A program made the translations under genes and the position numbers. From an uncultured Thermoguttaceae bacterium (GTDB lineage Bacteria > Planctomycetota > Planctomycetia > Pirellulales > Thermoguttaceae), in the NCBI GenBank assembly GCA_937951625.1, contig CALFBP010000072.1:1-55352 (forward strand): a stretch of DNA of 55,352 bases, given 5' to 3'. The notes beneath the pieces are model-generated. The model made no database searches and was not told the origin of the DNA. It worked only from the letters and a program-made list of their open reading frames with translations. Below are positions 8,597 through 17,875 of the stretch, in pieces (position 1 is the first letter of the stretch; every line of letters starts with the position of its first letter).

Positions 8597-8946
8597 GACA
8601 GCCCAATCCCTGGCCCTGTCCGCCCTGTTGGAACCCACGGGGAGAGGGAGGTCGTGTGTCGGACCTGCCGTCGAATCGTTCCTCGATACCCTCTTTTAAG
8701 AGCTTATCCCAAAGTTCCCTCTCCCCCTGGGAGAGGATCAGGGTGAGGGCCCAAGGTCTTCGCGGACGACGGGAAAAAACGTCGTGCTGTAGGTGCCTTC
8801 CGCCAAAAAAACCTCTTTCGAGCGGGATAGGCGGGGTTATGAGATAGGCTCCAAGCATGGCGCCAGGCTTGACGCGTCTCGTCGAACGGCAAGAATTCCC
8901 AGGAACGAATTTCGCGGAACGTTTTATCCAAGGGAGCTCAGCCAAT
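8597..8946. repeat. Intergenic region with a CT/GA-rich hairpin repeat
   Basis: No gene seen. A purine-rich block at 8636-8650 pairs with the pyrimidine-rich block near 8716-8730. The latter is followed by GGGAGAGGATCAGGGTGAGG (8729-8748), which resembles a dispersed repeat common in many bacterial genomes. A related fragment (GGGTGAGGG type) recurs near 10565-10585. Confidence 0.4.
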
Positions 8947-9309
8947 ATGCCAAACGAAGTTGCTCAGTCGCTAGCGGCGAAGAAATGTCGTCCCTGCGAA
9001 GGCGGGCTTCCCAAGTACGATTCGCAACAATCCCAGGCGCAGTTAGCCGCGTTGGATGGCTGGCGGCTCAGCCACGGTGGCGATCGGATCCGCAAGGATT
9101 GGAAGATGCAGGACTTTGCTGCCGCGATGGAGTTTCTCAGCCGAGTGGCGGAACTCGCCGAGGCCGAAGGGCACCACCCTGATCTTCACCTCGAGGGGTA
9201 CCGAAACGTTTGGATCGAACTAACCACGCACGCCATCGGCGGCCTGTCGGAAAACGATTTCATTTTAGCGGCCAAGATCGACCGGTTGCCTGCCCGGGTG
9301 AAGAATTAG
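8947..9309 (+). CDS. 4a-hydroxytetrahydrobiopterin dehydratase (pterin-4-alpha-carbinolamine dehydratase)
   Basis: About 120 aa. Dehydrates 4a-hydroxytetrahydropterin during recycling of the pterin cofactor of aromatic amino acid hydroxylases; many bacterial copies have no such partner known. The family motif is clear: EAEGHHPDLHLEG, then VWIELTTHAIGGLSENDF and AAKID. The ATG at 8947 has GGGAG upstream and gives the normal length; an upstream in-frame start at 8857 lacks conservation. No hydroxylase gene is in this window. Confidence 0.92.
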   Translation: MPNEVAQSLAAKKCRPCEGGLPKYDSQQSQAQLAALDGWRLSHGGDRIRKDWKMQDFAAAMEFLSRVAELAEAEGHHPDLHLEGYRNVWIELTTHAIGGLSENDFILAAKIDRLPARVKN

Positions 9310-9311
9310 CT

Positions 9312-10340
9312 TTACCAATAATGCCTTCCGGGATTCCAAGGCCAATAAGCCCTCCGGGGACCCCCGAAACGCATTTCTACACCGCCGATCACGGTGACGT
9401 TGTGGACCAACTCCAAGGTCTGGCCGCCGCCAAACGCCATGAAATCGGCGGCCTCGATCCGGGCGGCGAGGAAATCATTGATCCGATATTTCATTCCGAT
9501 TCCCAACGGCAGGGTAAACAAAGTGTCCTTATAGGTCACGTCGGTGCGGTCGATGAAGCTCATGGCGGTCGCTCCCAAACCGACCATGAAGTAAGGCCGG
9601 AACGCCGAATCTCCCCAAGGATAGTAGAGAGCGTGGGCGTCCCAAAAGAACACGCGATTGTAACGCCGCCCGTCGAAGCGGCGACGGAACGGGTGGCTGG
9701 CCGACAAGCCGGCCCCGTCGTCCTTGGCAATCTGCGCCGCAATCGCGCGGTCGCTGTCGATGACCTCCACTTTGGCCCACGCGAACCGAGTCTCGAAACC
9801 CCAGTACGACGACGCATCCCAGCCCAATTGCACGCCGCCCAAAACACCCTGGTTTTCTCGGATCCAGTCATCAATCAAGGGACTTCCTTGGACAAAGCCA
9901 AATACCCCCCCCAGGCTGAAGGGCCGAAAGCTCCAACTGTCTTGAATTAACGGATGCCCCAGACCCTTAAAACGCTCATCGGGCCCGCGAAAAAACCGAG
10001 GCGAGGCAAACGATGGTGCCCCGTCGGCCATCAGGCCCGTGGGGTCGGCCGCGTGGTAGTCGAGGGTTGAAGACGCCGGGGCGCCCAAGTCGGCAAACGC
10101 GCCGTCCTCAATCGGTTGGGATTCACGCCGCGGAATCTGCCGAATCTGGGGACGGAATTGGAGGGGATCCTCGTCGTGAAGCGGCGGCAAGGGGGCGGGT
10201 TCTGCCGACTCGCCCTCTTGGCCCCACCATGGCCATACGACGACGATCAACACGCCGGCAAGCAACCACAATGAGGCACGCTGTGGCTCCTGCCTGACGC
10301 GTCCGCCAGATCGGCTGCTTGCGGCAAAGCGCCAGCTCAT
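9312..10340 (-). CDS. Outer-membrane beta-barrel protein, uncharacterised
   Basis: 342 aa. A basic N terminus is followed by a hydrophobic segment (LWLLAGVLIVVVWPWW, residues 24-39) that looks like a signal peptide. A proline-rich linker leads into alternating amphipathic strands rich in aromatic and Gly residues, e.g. SLGGVFGFVQG, YWGFETRFAWAKVEV, FRPYFMVGLGATAM, LPLGIGMKYRI, and VTVIGGVEMRFGG. This is the pattern of an OmpA/OmpW-like barrel. Function is not inferable. It converges with the dehydratase gene, whose stop codon is 2 bp away. Confidence 0.7.
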   Translation of the reverse strand: MSWRFAASSRSGGRVRQEPQRASLWLLAGVLIVVVWPWWGQEGESAEPAPLPPLHDEDPLQFRPQIRQIPRRESQPIEDGAFADLGAPASSTLDYHAADPTGLMADGAPSFASPRFFRGPDERFKGLGHPLIQDSWSFRPFSLGGVFGFVQGSPLIDDWIRENQGVLGGVQLGWDASSYWGFETRFAWAKVEVIDSDRAIAAQIAKDDGAGLSASHPFRRRFDGRRYNRVFFWDAHALYYPWGDSAFRPYFMVGLGATAMSFIDRTDVTYKDTLFTLPLGIGMKYRINDFLAARIEAADFMAFGGGQTLELVHNVTVIGGVEMRFGGPRRAYWPWNPGRHYW

Positions 10341-11150
10341 GGAGATGGTTCCGAGACAAAGGGCGGCGAATTATCCCGACGATCCAACTCCATGTCAATC
10401 GAGACGCCACAGAAAGAGCCACTCGCCTAATTAACCCTGATTGCCTGGTCGGCGATAAATAGTCCAATCCTCTAATAGTGACCATTTTCTAGAGCTCCAA
10501 ATTGCCCGTAGAGCCGTGGCGAAAAAAGGTCTTCAAGCCTCGTCTTCGACTTCGCCCATTTGCTCAGGGCTAGGGGTGAGGGCGAGCGGGAATCCTTGCC
10601 ATTTTTCACAACTGACGCCGCCACTGCGGACATCAGCGATCACTGTCTCCGGAACCGTGGCGCGACTTTCAAGATCGGCCTGCGGTCCAGGGCTGCAACG
10701 AAAAAAGCTCTGGCGGGCCATGCTCCGTCGTGGTCGGAGGTCCGCAACGACACAAGCGGATTCGACCAAGCGCGTGGTTCCAGCAACCCGGTCTGAAGCC
10801 GTAACCACGAGGCAGGATACCATCCCTACCCGTTTCAACATGTGCGGCTACCTGTTTAGCCATGCGTGCGAATCGCCAGGATAGCCTAGCAGAAGATTGG
10901 ATTCCTTGATGTGCTGCTTGCCGCGGCCGCTACTGCGCGTTAATCTTGCCGTCGAGGCAACGGCTGCGGGGCGCGATCGCAAAAAGCAACGCCACCTTGG
11001 GGCGCCGAAGCGTGAGGTCCCCTTCCATCGCGACATGGCGTCATACGATTTCAGGGCGACGGACGCTCCCGCCATCCGACCGCGGCCGCAACGCGGCGAC
11101 TCGGCGAAGTATCCCCTTCGGCTAGACCTCAACCACGAGGGAGTTCGATC
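10341..11150. other. Intergenic region, no gene recognised
   Basis: About 810 bp. Open frames here lack Shine-Dalgarno support and protein-like composition. The segment 10556-10585 carries a GGGTGAGGG-type repeat similar to that at 8729-8748. A signal for the small zinc-ribbon gene may lie near its 3' end, but no clear promoter was seen. Confidence 0.4.
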
Positions 11151-11333
11151 ATGCCTGAAGAAGAACGGTTCACGGTCGGGTGTCCCAAATGCGGCAAGCG
11201 CTACGTGCTCACCTCTTCGGCGATCGGCAAGAAGGCCACGTGCAAGTGCGGGCGGTCGTTCATCGTCGAGAAGCCGCCCGAGGATGAAGAGGACGAAGAT
11301 GAAGGCGGCGTCTACGACGTGGCGCCGCAATGA
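11151..11333 (+). CDS. Small zinc-ribbon protein
   Basis: 60 aa. Cys11, Cys14, Cys31 and Cys33 (CPKCGKRY ... CKCGRSF) form a zinc-ribbon-like site; the second pair is CxC rather than CxxC. An acidic tail (PPEDEEDEDEGG) follows and the protein ends in VYDVAPQ. GAGGGAG 9 nt before the ATG supports translation. The ribbon plus a following VYxV motif recurs four times in the membrane protein at 36774-38495. The role is unknown; a binding domain for protein or nucleic acid is possible. Confidence 0.75.
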   Translation: MPEEERFTVGCPKCGKRYVLTSSAIGKKATCKCGRSFIVEKPPEDEEDEDEGGVYDVAPQ

Positions 11334-11670
11334 CGGCATCCGCAGTTTGGCTCTGCGTGCGCACCGTTTCGGTCCTGGGCTGGATCAGCCAAGACTGTGG
11401 GCGGATTTCGAAGCTGACGGATTGATTCACGTTCGCGTTATGGGTTCGACAGGGCGGTATCGGACGCTTGGCGAAGGGTGCTCGTAAGGTGGCGGTTATC
11501 GCCAGTCCTCCCGGAATCTCTTGGCGATGCGGCCGATCGAAGTTCCCTGACGACATGGAAAAGGCTAGCCGGGGCGTTTGACCAGGTTCGGGAAATGACT
11601 TTGCGCAGGACTTCAGCACAGAAGGCGAGAAAATGAGAACGTTGCGTCGCGTTGGCCGTTGGCCGTCGCC
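11334..11670. other. Intergenic region, nothing recognised
   Basis: About 335 bp between the zinc-ribbon gene and the 3' end of the KaiC-like/PPDK_N gene. No supported ORF, repeat or terminator was seen. Confidence 0.35.
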
Positions 11671-14310
11671 TCAGCGCAAAACCGGGCCCCGAACCGGAAA
11701 GAGCGACGAAATCTCCTGATCGTTCTGATCCACGAGGAAAATCGTGGCTTGCTGTTGACTGGCGTCGGCCAGAAGCACGACCATGCGATCCTTGTCCAAA
11801 ACCGTGCGCACGTCGACAACGCGCACCACCTCCTCCCAATCGCCCGCGCTCGGCACGAGGTCCAGCAGCCGATTTGGCGATCTGAGGAAAAAGGGTTCGT
11901 TGAGGTAATTGTGCTGCTGGAGCGGGAAGAGGGCCATGTACAGGATGTTCATCTCGACGAGTTCATTGAGAAAATGCGTGCCCAACGAGACGTCGGGAAT
12001 GAGATTCTCCCGCATCGTCACGATCTCGCACAACACCGACACTCGACTGATCTCGGCAAAATGAACAGGCACTCCCAGTTCTGGGCTCGATGTTCCCCAC
12101 CGGCCTGGACCCAAAAGCATGGTGACGCCGCCATCTCGGCCGGCATTCTGGTTGACGCGACCGAGGAGCCGGGCAATGTCGTAGCGTCGGGACAAAGGCA
12201 GCTCGCTATAAAGTCGCGGCACCACGTAAATGAACCGATCCAGGCGGATCATGCGGCTGGGACCGATGATCGCGCCGCGTGCTTCCACGATTCGGTCCGA
12301 CTGTTTTACCTTGACGGAAGGGAGTTTCCGGATTTCAGCCCCTTGGACTTGCAACGGCCGGCACTGGAGGAGATTGATGCGGTAGCGGTCAGGGGCGACG
12401 AAATTGACGGTGAACTCGACGTCGACCGGGTTTTCATAGGCTTGTTCCAAGGTTTTGAGCATTGTCCGCATATCTTGGACGAAGGGGGTCGCGGCAAGTA
12501 GTCCGTCGAACGTCAAAGCTTCCCACCCACCTCTAGGACCAAGTCCCGAAGCCTGACCTCGCGAGGCGACCAACTCCAAAAGATATTTGGGGACGTCGCC
12601 GATGACGTCCAGGTAATGACCGGAGGCAAAACAATTCGCGGCCAGATCTAAGTAATCGACGCGTCGTTGGGAGTATTCGCAGACCTCATCGAAATTGCTT
12701 TCGGGCCTCCGCCACGGCGCGTTGAGGGCAACGAGCCGAGTGTAGTCGTCATCGGCTCGGTCGACTGCTCTCGTTCCCATCCCGAACACCAGCCGCACTA
12801 CCCCAGCGTGCGGATCGATATCTTTGTGCCAGACGTAGGGATTGAACGAGAACCCAACTCCGCCAATTTGGGGAAAAAACTTGTCGCCATAGCGGTCGCC
12901 CGACACGCGCATCACCAAGAGCGCCATTTGTTCATCGCGGTCGAGGAGTCCGCGGGTAACACGATATTGTAGGGCTTTTTCGCTCATGGCGCTGGCATAC
13001 ACCCGACGGATGGTGTCCAAAAGGGATTGGAGCCGTTTTTCCCGGCTGCCCTGGTTCACGCAAAACACGCTTTCGTATTTTCCCGCGAAGGCGTTGCCGT
13101 AGGCGTCCTCCAGGAGGGAACTTGACCGCACGATGTAAGGCGACTCGCCAAAATAGTCCAGCATTGCTTGAAACTGATCCATGGTGTATTCGGGAAATCG
13201 GCCCGTGGCGATACGCGTTTGGGCCTCTTCCAAGCCGTCGAGAAATGCCTGCGGGTCCCGCTGACGCTGCCGGATCCACCAGACTCCGTTGCGGATGAGG
13301 AAGGTGTAAAACACATCGGAGCCGATGTAGAACGAGTCATGGGTCTCCAACTTTTCATAAAGTTCCGGCGTGTGTCGGCGCAGGATCGCCCGAGCCAGCA
13401 ACATGCCCAGCGACTTGCCGCCAATCAGTCCAATGCCGATCATTCGATCGCGAATGTCGAGAATGTCGGCAAGGCTCAAGTACTGGTCCACGAGCCGCAG
13501 CATGGCCTCGTCCCGCGATAGCACCATCCGGCTAAGCCTTCGGAAGACCTCACGCTCCTTATCAGGGTCACACCGACCGGCCCGGGCGTTGTCATACGTC
13601 TGCTGGGCCTCGTTAAAAAGGCGTCGCCAGAATCCCAAACGAGAATCGGCGCGAAGCCCCGGCCACCGGCTGGACGCCAAAACTTCGGAGATGACAGCGC
13701 TGGAGGTGATGGGGCGGAATTCATCGCCTTCCCAGCGGTGCAGGGTGTTCATCGATCCCGTGGACCGATGCTGCACTTTGATCGGACGGACGTAAATATC
13801 GCCTGCGTAACGAAATACGTCCAAAAGGAACTGGGTCGTCTCGGTAATGGGGTTGAGGGCGAAGGAGGCGTGGTAATTCCGCTGCAAGCCAAAATAGGTC
13901 ACCGTCTCCAATTCATACAACCGCGGACATGTCAGCAGAAAGAAATTACCGAGCATCTGGTCCGCGCACCAGATCGACGCTAGTTCGGACAAACAGTCGA
14001 ATACGTAGACCGCGTGTTTGCCGACATGCTCAATCACCTTGTGAACTTGAGTGACAAAACTCTCGAAGCCCAAGGTAGGATCTGGACAATGTGTCTCGAT
14101 CCCAATTTCTGGTGGCAACAGTGGCTCGTGCGAAGCGAACCGGAAGTAGATCAATCGCTGACCCGCCTTTCGCGCCGCCGCAGCGTAGGGAGCCACCAAC
14201 GCCCGATAATCCGGCACCGAGTCTACCTGCCACACCACGTTGTCGCCGGGCATCACGCCCTTAAGCACCTTATCCAAGCCAGGTAGCCCAGTGGTAAAGT
14301 GTTGCGTCAT
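11671..14310 (-). CDS. KaiC-like domain fused to PEP/pyruvate-binding (PPDK_N) ATP-grasp domain
   Basis: 879 aa, cytoplasmic. Residues 1-215 resemble a KaiC/RecA-type ATPase (TTGLPGLDKVL at 6-16, Walker-B-like VFDCLSEL at 103-110). The Walker A position (20-36) reads MPGDNVVWQVDSVPDYR and lacks GKT. Residues from about 285 form a PPDK_N/PEP-synthase ATP-grasp: LIGGKSLGM (295-303), VRSSSLLEDAYGNAFAGKYE (394-413) and a late LLQCRPLQVQG. No swivelling phospho-His domain or PEP-binding barrel follows. Instead there is a C-terminal domain with LLGPGRWGTSSPELGVPV. It may phosphorylate or bind an unknown partner. Annotators usually call such proteins PEP/pyruvate-binding domain proteins. Confidence 0.8.
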   Translation of the reverse strand: MTQHFTTGLPGLDKVLKGVMPGDNVVWQVDSVPDYRALVAPYAAAARKAGQRLIYFRFASHEPLLPPEIGIETHCPDPTLGFESFVTQVHKVIEHVGKHAVYVFDCLSELASIWCADQMLGNFFLLTCPRLYELETVTYFGLQRNYHASFALNPITETTQFLLDVFRYAGDIYVRPIKVQHRSTGSMNTLHRWEGDEFRPITSSAVISEVLASSRWPGLRADSRLGFWRRLFNEAQQTYDNARAGRCDPDKEREVFRRLSRMVLSRDEAMLRLVDQYLSLADILDIRDRMIGIGLIGGKSLGMLLARAILRRHTPELYEKLETHDSFYIGSDVFYTFLIRNGVWWIRQRQRDPQAFLDGLEEAQTRIATGRFPEYTMDQFQAMLDYFGESPYIVRSSSLLEDAYGNAFAGKYESVFCVNQGSREKRLQSLLDTIRRVYASAMSEKALQYRVTRGLLDRDEQMALLVMRVSGDRYGDKFFPQIGGVGFSFNPYVWHKDIDPHAGVVRLVFGMGTRAVDRADDDYTRLVALNAPWRRPESNFDEVCEYSQRRVDYLDLAANCFASGHYLDVIGDVPKYLLELVASRGQASGLGPRGGWEALTFDGLLAATPFVQDMRTMLKTLEQAYENPVDVEFTVNFVAPDRYRINLLQCRPLQVQGAEIRKLPSVKVKQSDRIVEARGAIIGPSRMIRLDRFIYVVPRLYSELPLSRRYDIARLLGRVNQNAGRDGGVTMLLGPGRWGTSSPELGVPVHFAEISRVSVLCEIVTMRENLIPDVSLGTHFLNELVEMNILYMALFPLQQHNYLNEPFFLRSPNRLLDLVPSAGDWEEVVRVVDVRTVLDKDRMVVLLADASQQQATIFLVDQNDQEISSLFPVRGPVLR

Positions 14311-14848
14311 GATCGAGTATTCGAATCAATCGGGGAACGAAGTCGATATGGCCCGTTCAATAATTGTAACAGGGTGCGGCTTGAGCTGAGAGGTCGGCAA
14401 TCCAACAAAAAAAGATGCCTTGCAGTAATTCAGGGGCTTGAGACATCGTTGTCAGCCGTATCTGTGTAAGGCGTTCGAGTTCTTCCTTGGTCTTTGCTTG
14501 ATGGCGCGGGTACTGCCGCTGGAGAAGCCAACCGGGTGCCACTGCTGGATGGTCCAGTAGGGTGAACTGCGCGCGGGATAACCAATGAACCATGGTCTGT
14601 CGGGAAGCGTTGCCGACGACAACGAATTCCTTCCACACGATGCACTGCACCCGTGCTTGGCTCGGCGCGACTGGTTTCATTCTCTTTGGATCGCCCAAAC
14701 ATTGATTTTCTTACCCGCTATGACGGTTCACAGACGTTTGCCCTCTTCTCCATTGCCGGCTAGACTGAAAGGGTGTGCCGGCTAAGGCATCTGCGGCAGC
14801 GGTAGTGCTATCAGCCGGGGGTTACACTCTCAGGAGCAACATAGGGAA
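14311..14848. other. Intergenic region containing one REP copy
   Basis: About 540 bp separating two divergent genes. A TACAAT-like -10 for the minus-strand gene occurs near 14355, without a recognisable -35. The only other structure is the REP at 14534-14562. A 113-aa minus ORF here is translated through the REP and was not accepted. Confidence 0.4.
14534..14562 (+). repeat. REP palindrome, diverged copy
   Basis: Starts GGGTGCCACTGCTGG like the other copies, but the loop and right arm have drifted (ATGGTCCAGTAG), weakening the hairpin. Confidence 0.6.
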
Positions 14849-16726
14849 ATGATCGGGGACCGTTATTCTTCCGCACCGCGAAGGCGAATTTACCAATGGG
14901 CGACCATTAGCGTTGGAATTGCCGCGTTAGGGGTGGTATGGGAGGCCTCGCGAGCAAATGCGGCCAGCGTCGAGTCGGCAGCGGGGTATCAAGGCCCCTG
15001 CGCCGTGGCGGTTTCCAAAGACGCCAAGACCTTGTTCGTGGCCAACGCCGACGCCCGGCAGGTGGTCTGGATCGACCTGGCCACCGAGACGGTGGTGCGC
15101 CGCGTGGGAACGCCGGGCGAGCCGACGGGCCTTGCCCTCACGCCCGACGGCGCCAAGCTCCTCGTCGCTTGCGCCGCCCCGAAGAGCACGCTGCTGGTCC
15201 TGGCCGCCGCGACGGGCGAGCGGATGGCCGCGATCCGCGTCGGACATACCGCGATGAGCCCGGTGGTAACCCCCGACGGCAATCGAGCCTACGTTTGCAA
15301 TCGCTTCGACAACGACGTGTCGGCGATCGATCTTGCCGCGGCGAAGGAGTTGGGCCGGGTGCCCGCCGTGCGCGAACCGGTGGCCGCCGCCGTCACGCCC
15401 GACGGCCGCACCGTGGTCGTGGCCAACCATTTGCCGCATACGCGGACCGACGACGAGTTTCGTGGCGACGTGTCGCCCATCGTCACCCTCATCGACACGC
15501 AAACTCACCAAACCGCGGCCATCGCACTCCCGCACGGCGCCAATGGACTGCGCGGCGTGTGTGTCCTGCCCGATGGCAGACACGCGTTGGTCACGCATTT
15601 ATTGTCCAATTTTCAGAAGACGCCCTTCCGGGTGGACATGGGCTGGATCAACGTCAACGTGCTGAGTATCCTCGACCTCCCCGAGCGCCGCGTCGTCCGC
15701 ACCGTGGGGATGGACGAACAAGACAGCGGGGCGGGCAATCCCTGGGACGTGGCGTGCAGCGCCGACGGGAGTTGGGTCTGTGTGAGCCTTAGCGGGATTC
15801 ATCAGGCGGCGATCATCGAACAGTCGGTCCTTTTGAGTGACGCGGCCCGAAGCATGTCGCCCATGATCGTCGCTTGGCCGATCTACCCGAGCCTCGGAGC
15901 GAGCCTCTGGCGGCGGGTCGCGCTTCCGGGCAAGGGGCCGCGAGGCTTGGCGGCAGCGGGCAACAAGTTCTATGTGGCCGAGTTTTTCAGCGACAGCCTG
16001 GCCGAGGTCGCCCCCCAGGCCGAGCAGGGTGCCGCGTCCAGGGCGATCCGCTTGGGCGATCCTCCCCGACTGACCCTCGAACGACGCGGGGAAATGCTCT
16101 TCCACGACGCCACGATCTGCTACCAGCAATGGCAAAGCTGCGCCAGTTGCCATCCCGATGCCCGAGTCGACGGCTTGAACTGGGACCTGATGAACGACGG
16201 AGTGGGCAACGCCAAGAACACGAAGTCGATGCTGTGGGCCCACCAGACCCCGCCGGCCATGGCCGAGGGGGTGCGGATGTCGGCCGAGGAGGCGGTGCGG
16301 TCGGGCATCCGCCACATTTTGTTTTCTAGTCGGCCGGAGGAAGAGGCCCTGGCGATCGACGCCTATCTCAAGTCGCTGCGGCCCGTGCCCAGCCCCCGCC
16401 TCATCGAGGGCCAGCTTAGCCCCGCGGCCCAGCGTGGCCAGCGGCTTTTCCACAGCGCGCGGATCGGTTGTGCGCGATGCCATCCCGCCCCCTTGTACAC
16501 CGACCTCAAACCGCACAACGTGGGTTCCCGCGGCCCCATGGAACGGACCGATCGCTTCGACACGCCAACCCTCGTCGAGGCATGGCGGACGGCGCCTTAT
16601 CTGCACGACGGGCGCTACTTGACCATCAAGGAGCTTCTGCTCGAAGGTCGCCACGGCCTGCGGGGCGACCTGCATCTGAGCGAGCAAGAATTGGACGATC
16701 TCGTGGAATTCGTCCTGTCCCTATAA
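14849..16726 (+). CDS. Beta-propeller c-type cytochrome (YVTN repeats plus MauG/CCP-like domain)
   Basis: 625 aa, exported. A signal peptide (ISVGIAALGVVWEASRANA) is followed by YVTN-like blades, e.g. TLFVANADARQVVWIDL, AYVCNRFDNDVSAIDL and VVVANHLPHT. Two c-type haem sites follow: CASCH at residues 431-435 and CARCH at 541-545. DTPTLVEAWRTAPYLHDGRY matches the segment after the second haem in di-haem cytochrome c peroxidase/MauG proteins. It probably performs periplasmic electron transfer or oxidation of an unknown substrate. No partner gene is adjacent. Confidence 0.85.
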   Translation: MIGDRYSSAPRRRIYQWATISVGIAALGVVWEASRANAASVESAAGYQGPCAVAVSKDAKTLFVANADARQVVWIDLATETVVRRVGTPGEPTGLALTPDGAKLLVACAAPKSTLLVLAAATGERMAAIRVGHTAMSPVVTPDGNRAYVCNRFDNDVSAIDLAAAKELGRVPAVREPVAAAVTPDGRTVVVANHLPHTRTDDEFRGDVSPIVTLIDTQTHQTAAIALPHGANGLRGVCVLPDGRHALVTHLLSNFQKTPFRVDMGWINVNVLSILDLPERRVVRTVGMDEQDSGAGNPWDVACSADGSWVCVSLSGIHQAAIIEQSVLLSDAARSMSPMIVAWPIYPSLGASLWRRVALPGKGPRGLAAAGNKFYVAEFFSDSLAEVAPQAEQGAASRAIRLGDPPRLTLERRGEMLFHDATICYQQWQSCASCHPDARVDGLNWDLMNDGVGNAKNTKSMLWAHQTPPAMAEGVRMSAEEAVRSGIRHILFSSRPEEEALAIDAYLKSLRPVPSPRLIEGQLSPAAQRGQRLFHSARIGCARCHPAPLYTDLKPHNVGSRGPMERTDRFDTPTLVEAWRTAPYLHDGRYLTIKELLLEGRHGLRGDLHLSEQELDDLVEFVLSL

Positions 16727-17111
16727 AGCGTCGGTTCCCGCGCCGCCACCCGAAAGGCTGAGCGATCCAGACGGCGGCACCGGTTCTGCGGATCGGAAAG
16801 GTTGAGCGATCCAGACGGGGCCGGTTGTGCGGCGCATCACGAAAGCGACGGCCTTGGCCCTTCTGACAGGCTTCCCCAGCCTTAGCAAAGCCCGACGCTT
16901 CCGCGTGCCGATGGCATGAGGAGGCTAGGACGACAAGGGGGACGATCTGCCTTGTTCCGTTTCCCGCGCGGCCGCCGCGAATTCCACGTCGAAGCGGTGT
17001 TGGGCGTGTGAGTGCATCCTTAGGGGCCGCTAAACGGAAAAGGCCGTCGCGGCCCGCGCGGGATTCTACTTTTGTTCGACGACGCTTTGGGCGTGGGGGG
17101 AAAGGAAGATT
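16727..17111. other. Intergenic region with a short tandem repeat
   Basis: About 385 bp. It holds the 44-bp repeat at 16752-16832 and otherwise nothing recognised. Confidence 0.4.
16752..16832 (+). repeat. Two-copy 44-bp direct repeat downstream of the cytochrome gene
   Basis: Copies begin at 16752 and 16796. Shared sequence includes GAAAGG(C/T)TGAGCGATCC followed by AGACGG and a CCGGTT(C/G)TGCGG tail; the second copy has lost some bases. No coding role seen. Confidence 0.6.
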
Positions 17112-17795
17112 ATGCCGAAACGGCTGCTTTGGATCATTTTGCCGATTGCAGCGGTCAGCGCGCCGCCCGTGCTCTACAACGCCAAAGACTGGTATCTCCA
17201 GGCCAGAAATCGCGTAGCGCCACTACTGTCGTTGGCCGGTGGGGCCGAGCTCGCCGCGACGGGCATCAGCTCAAGCGGGGAGCAAGCAACGATGGATGCC
17301 GCTGTGGCCGCTTCGGCGGGCACGCCGCGTGACCCGACGGCCCATACGGCATTTCGCCCCGCTGCCGAGCCTCCTCCCCAAATCGATCTGGCCGAAGTCC
17401 TCCGCTTCGACATCACGCCCGATTGGGTCATCCACCGCTGGCCCTGGGTCTCAGCGGGTTTGTCGCAACTAACCCTTCAGGGGTACCGCGTTCCCCTGGT
17501 AACCGGGACTGCTTTGGACGACGTGGCCGGATCATTAACCTACTACTTCAACTCGCATCAGCGAGTCGAGAGGATCACCCTGGAGGGGACCACAGGCGAT
17601 CCCGGCGGTTTGCTCAAGGTTTTGATCGGTCGATACGGTTTCGCACGCCGCTTGACCAACGATCCGGGCCTATTTCGTTATGAGGTTCCCGTGCTACGAG
17701 GCCCTGCGAAGAGCTATCTCGATCTGCGTCTCATGCAGCCAAACGACCCGCACCGTCGCTTTCAAATCGAGCTGGTCATGGTACGGCCCGAGTGA
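17112..17795 (+). CDS. Conserved hypothetical protein, exported or membrane-anchored (DUF6690-like?)
   Basis: 227 aa. An N-terminal hydrophobic segment (LLWIILPIAAVSAPPVLY) suggests a signal anchor. A low-complexity linker is followed by a compact C-terminal domain from about residue 95 (LRFDITPDWVIHRWPWVSAG ... YYFNSHQRVERITLEG ... YLDLRLMQPND). It resembles a hypothetical family of planctomycetes that I recall as DUF6690, but I cannot confirm this. It converges with the diadenylate cyclase gene, 80 bp apart. Confidence 0.7.
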   Translation: MPKRLLWIILPIAAVSAPPVLYNAKDWYLQARNRVAPLLSLAGGAELAATGISSSGEQATMDAAVAASAGTPRDPTAHTAFRPAAEPPPQIDLAEVLRFDITPDWVIHRWPWVSAGLSQLTLQGYRVPLVTGTALDDVAGSLTYYFNSHQRVERITLEGTTGDPGGLLKVLIGRYGFARRLTNDPGLFRYEVPVLRGPAKSYLDLRLMQPNDPHRRFQIELVMVRPE

Positions 17796-17875
17796 CTGCG
17801 GCTACGAAACTTGGCCCCAACGACCCCAAAAAAGCCGGCCCCACAGGCAAGCGGCCCAACGTTTATTTTCGAACC

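Noticed and set aside
10848-11339. A 163-aa minus frame overlapping the zinc-ribbon gene
   Set aside because: The plus-strand gene has GAGGGAG and a coherent zinc site; the minus frame has neither.
14357-14698. A 113-aa minus frame between the KaiC-like and cytochrome genes
   Set aside because: It translates a REP palindrome and has no ribosome-binding site.
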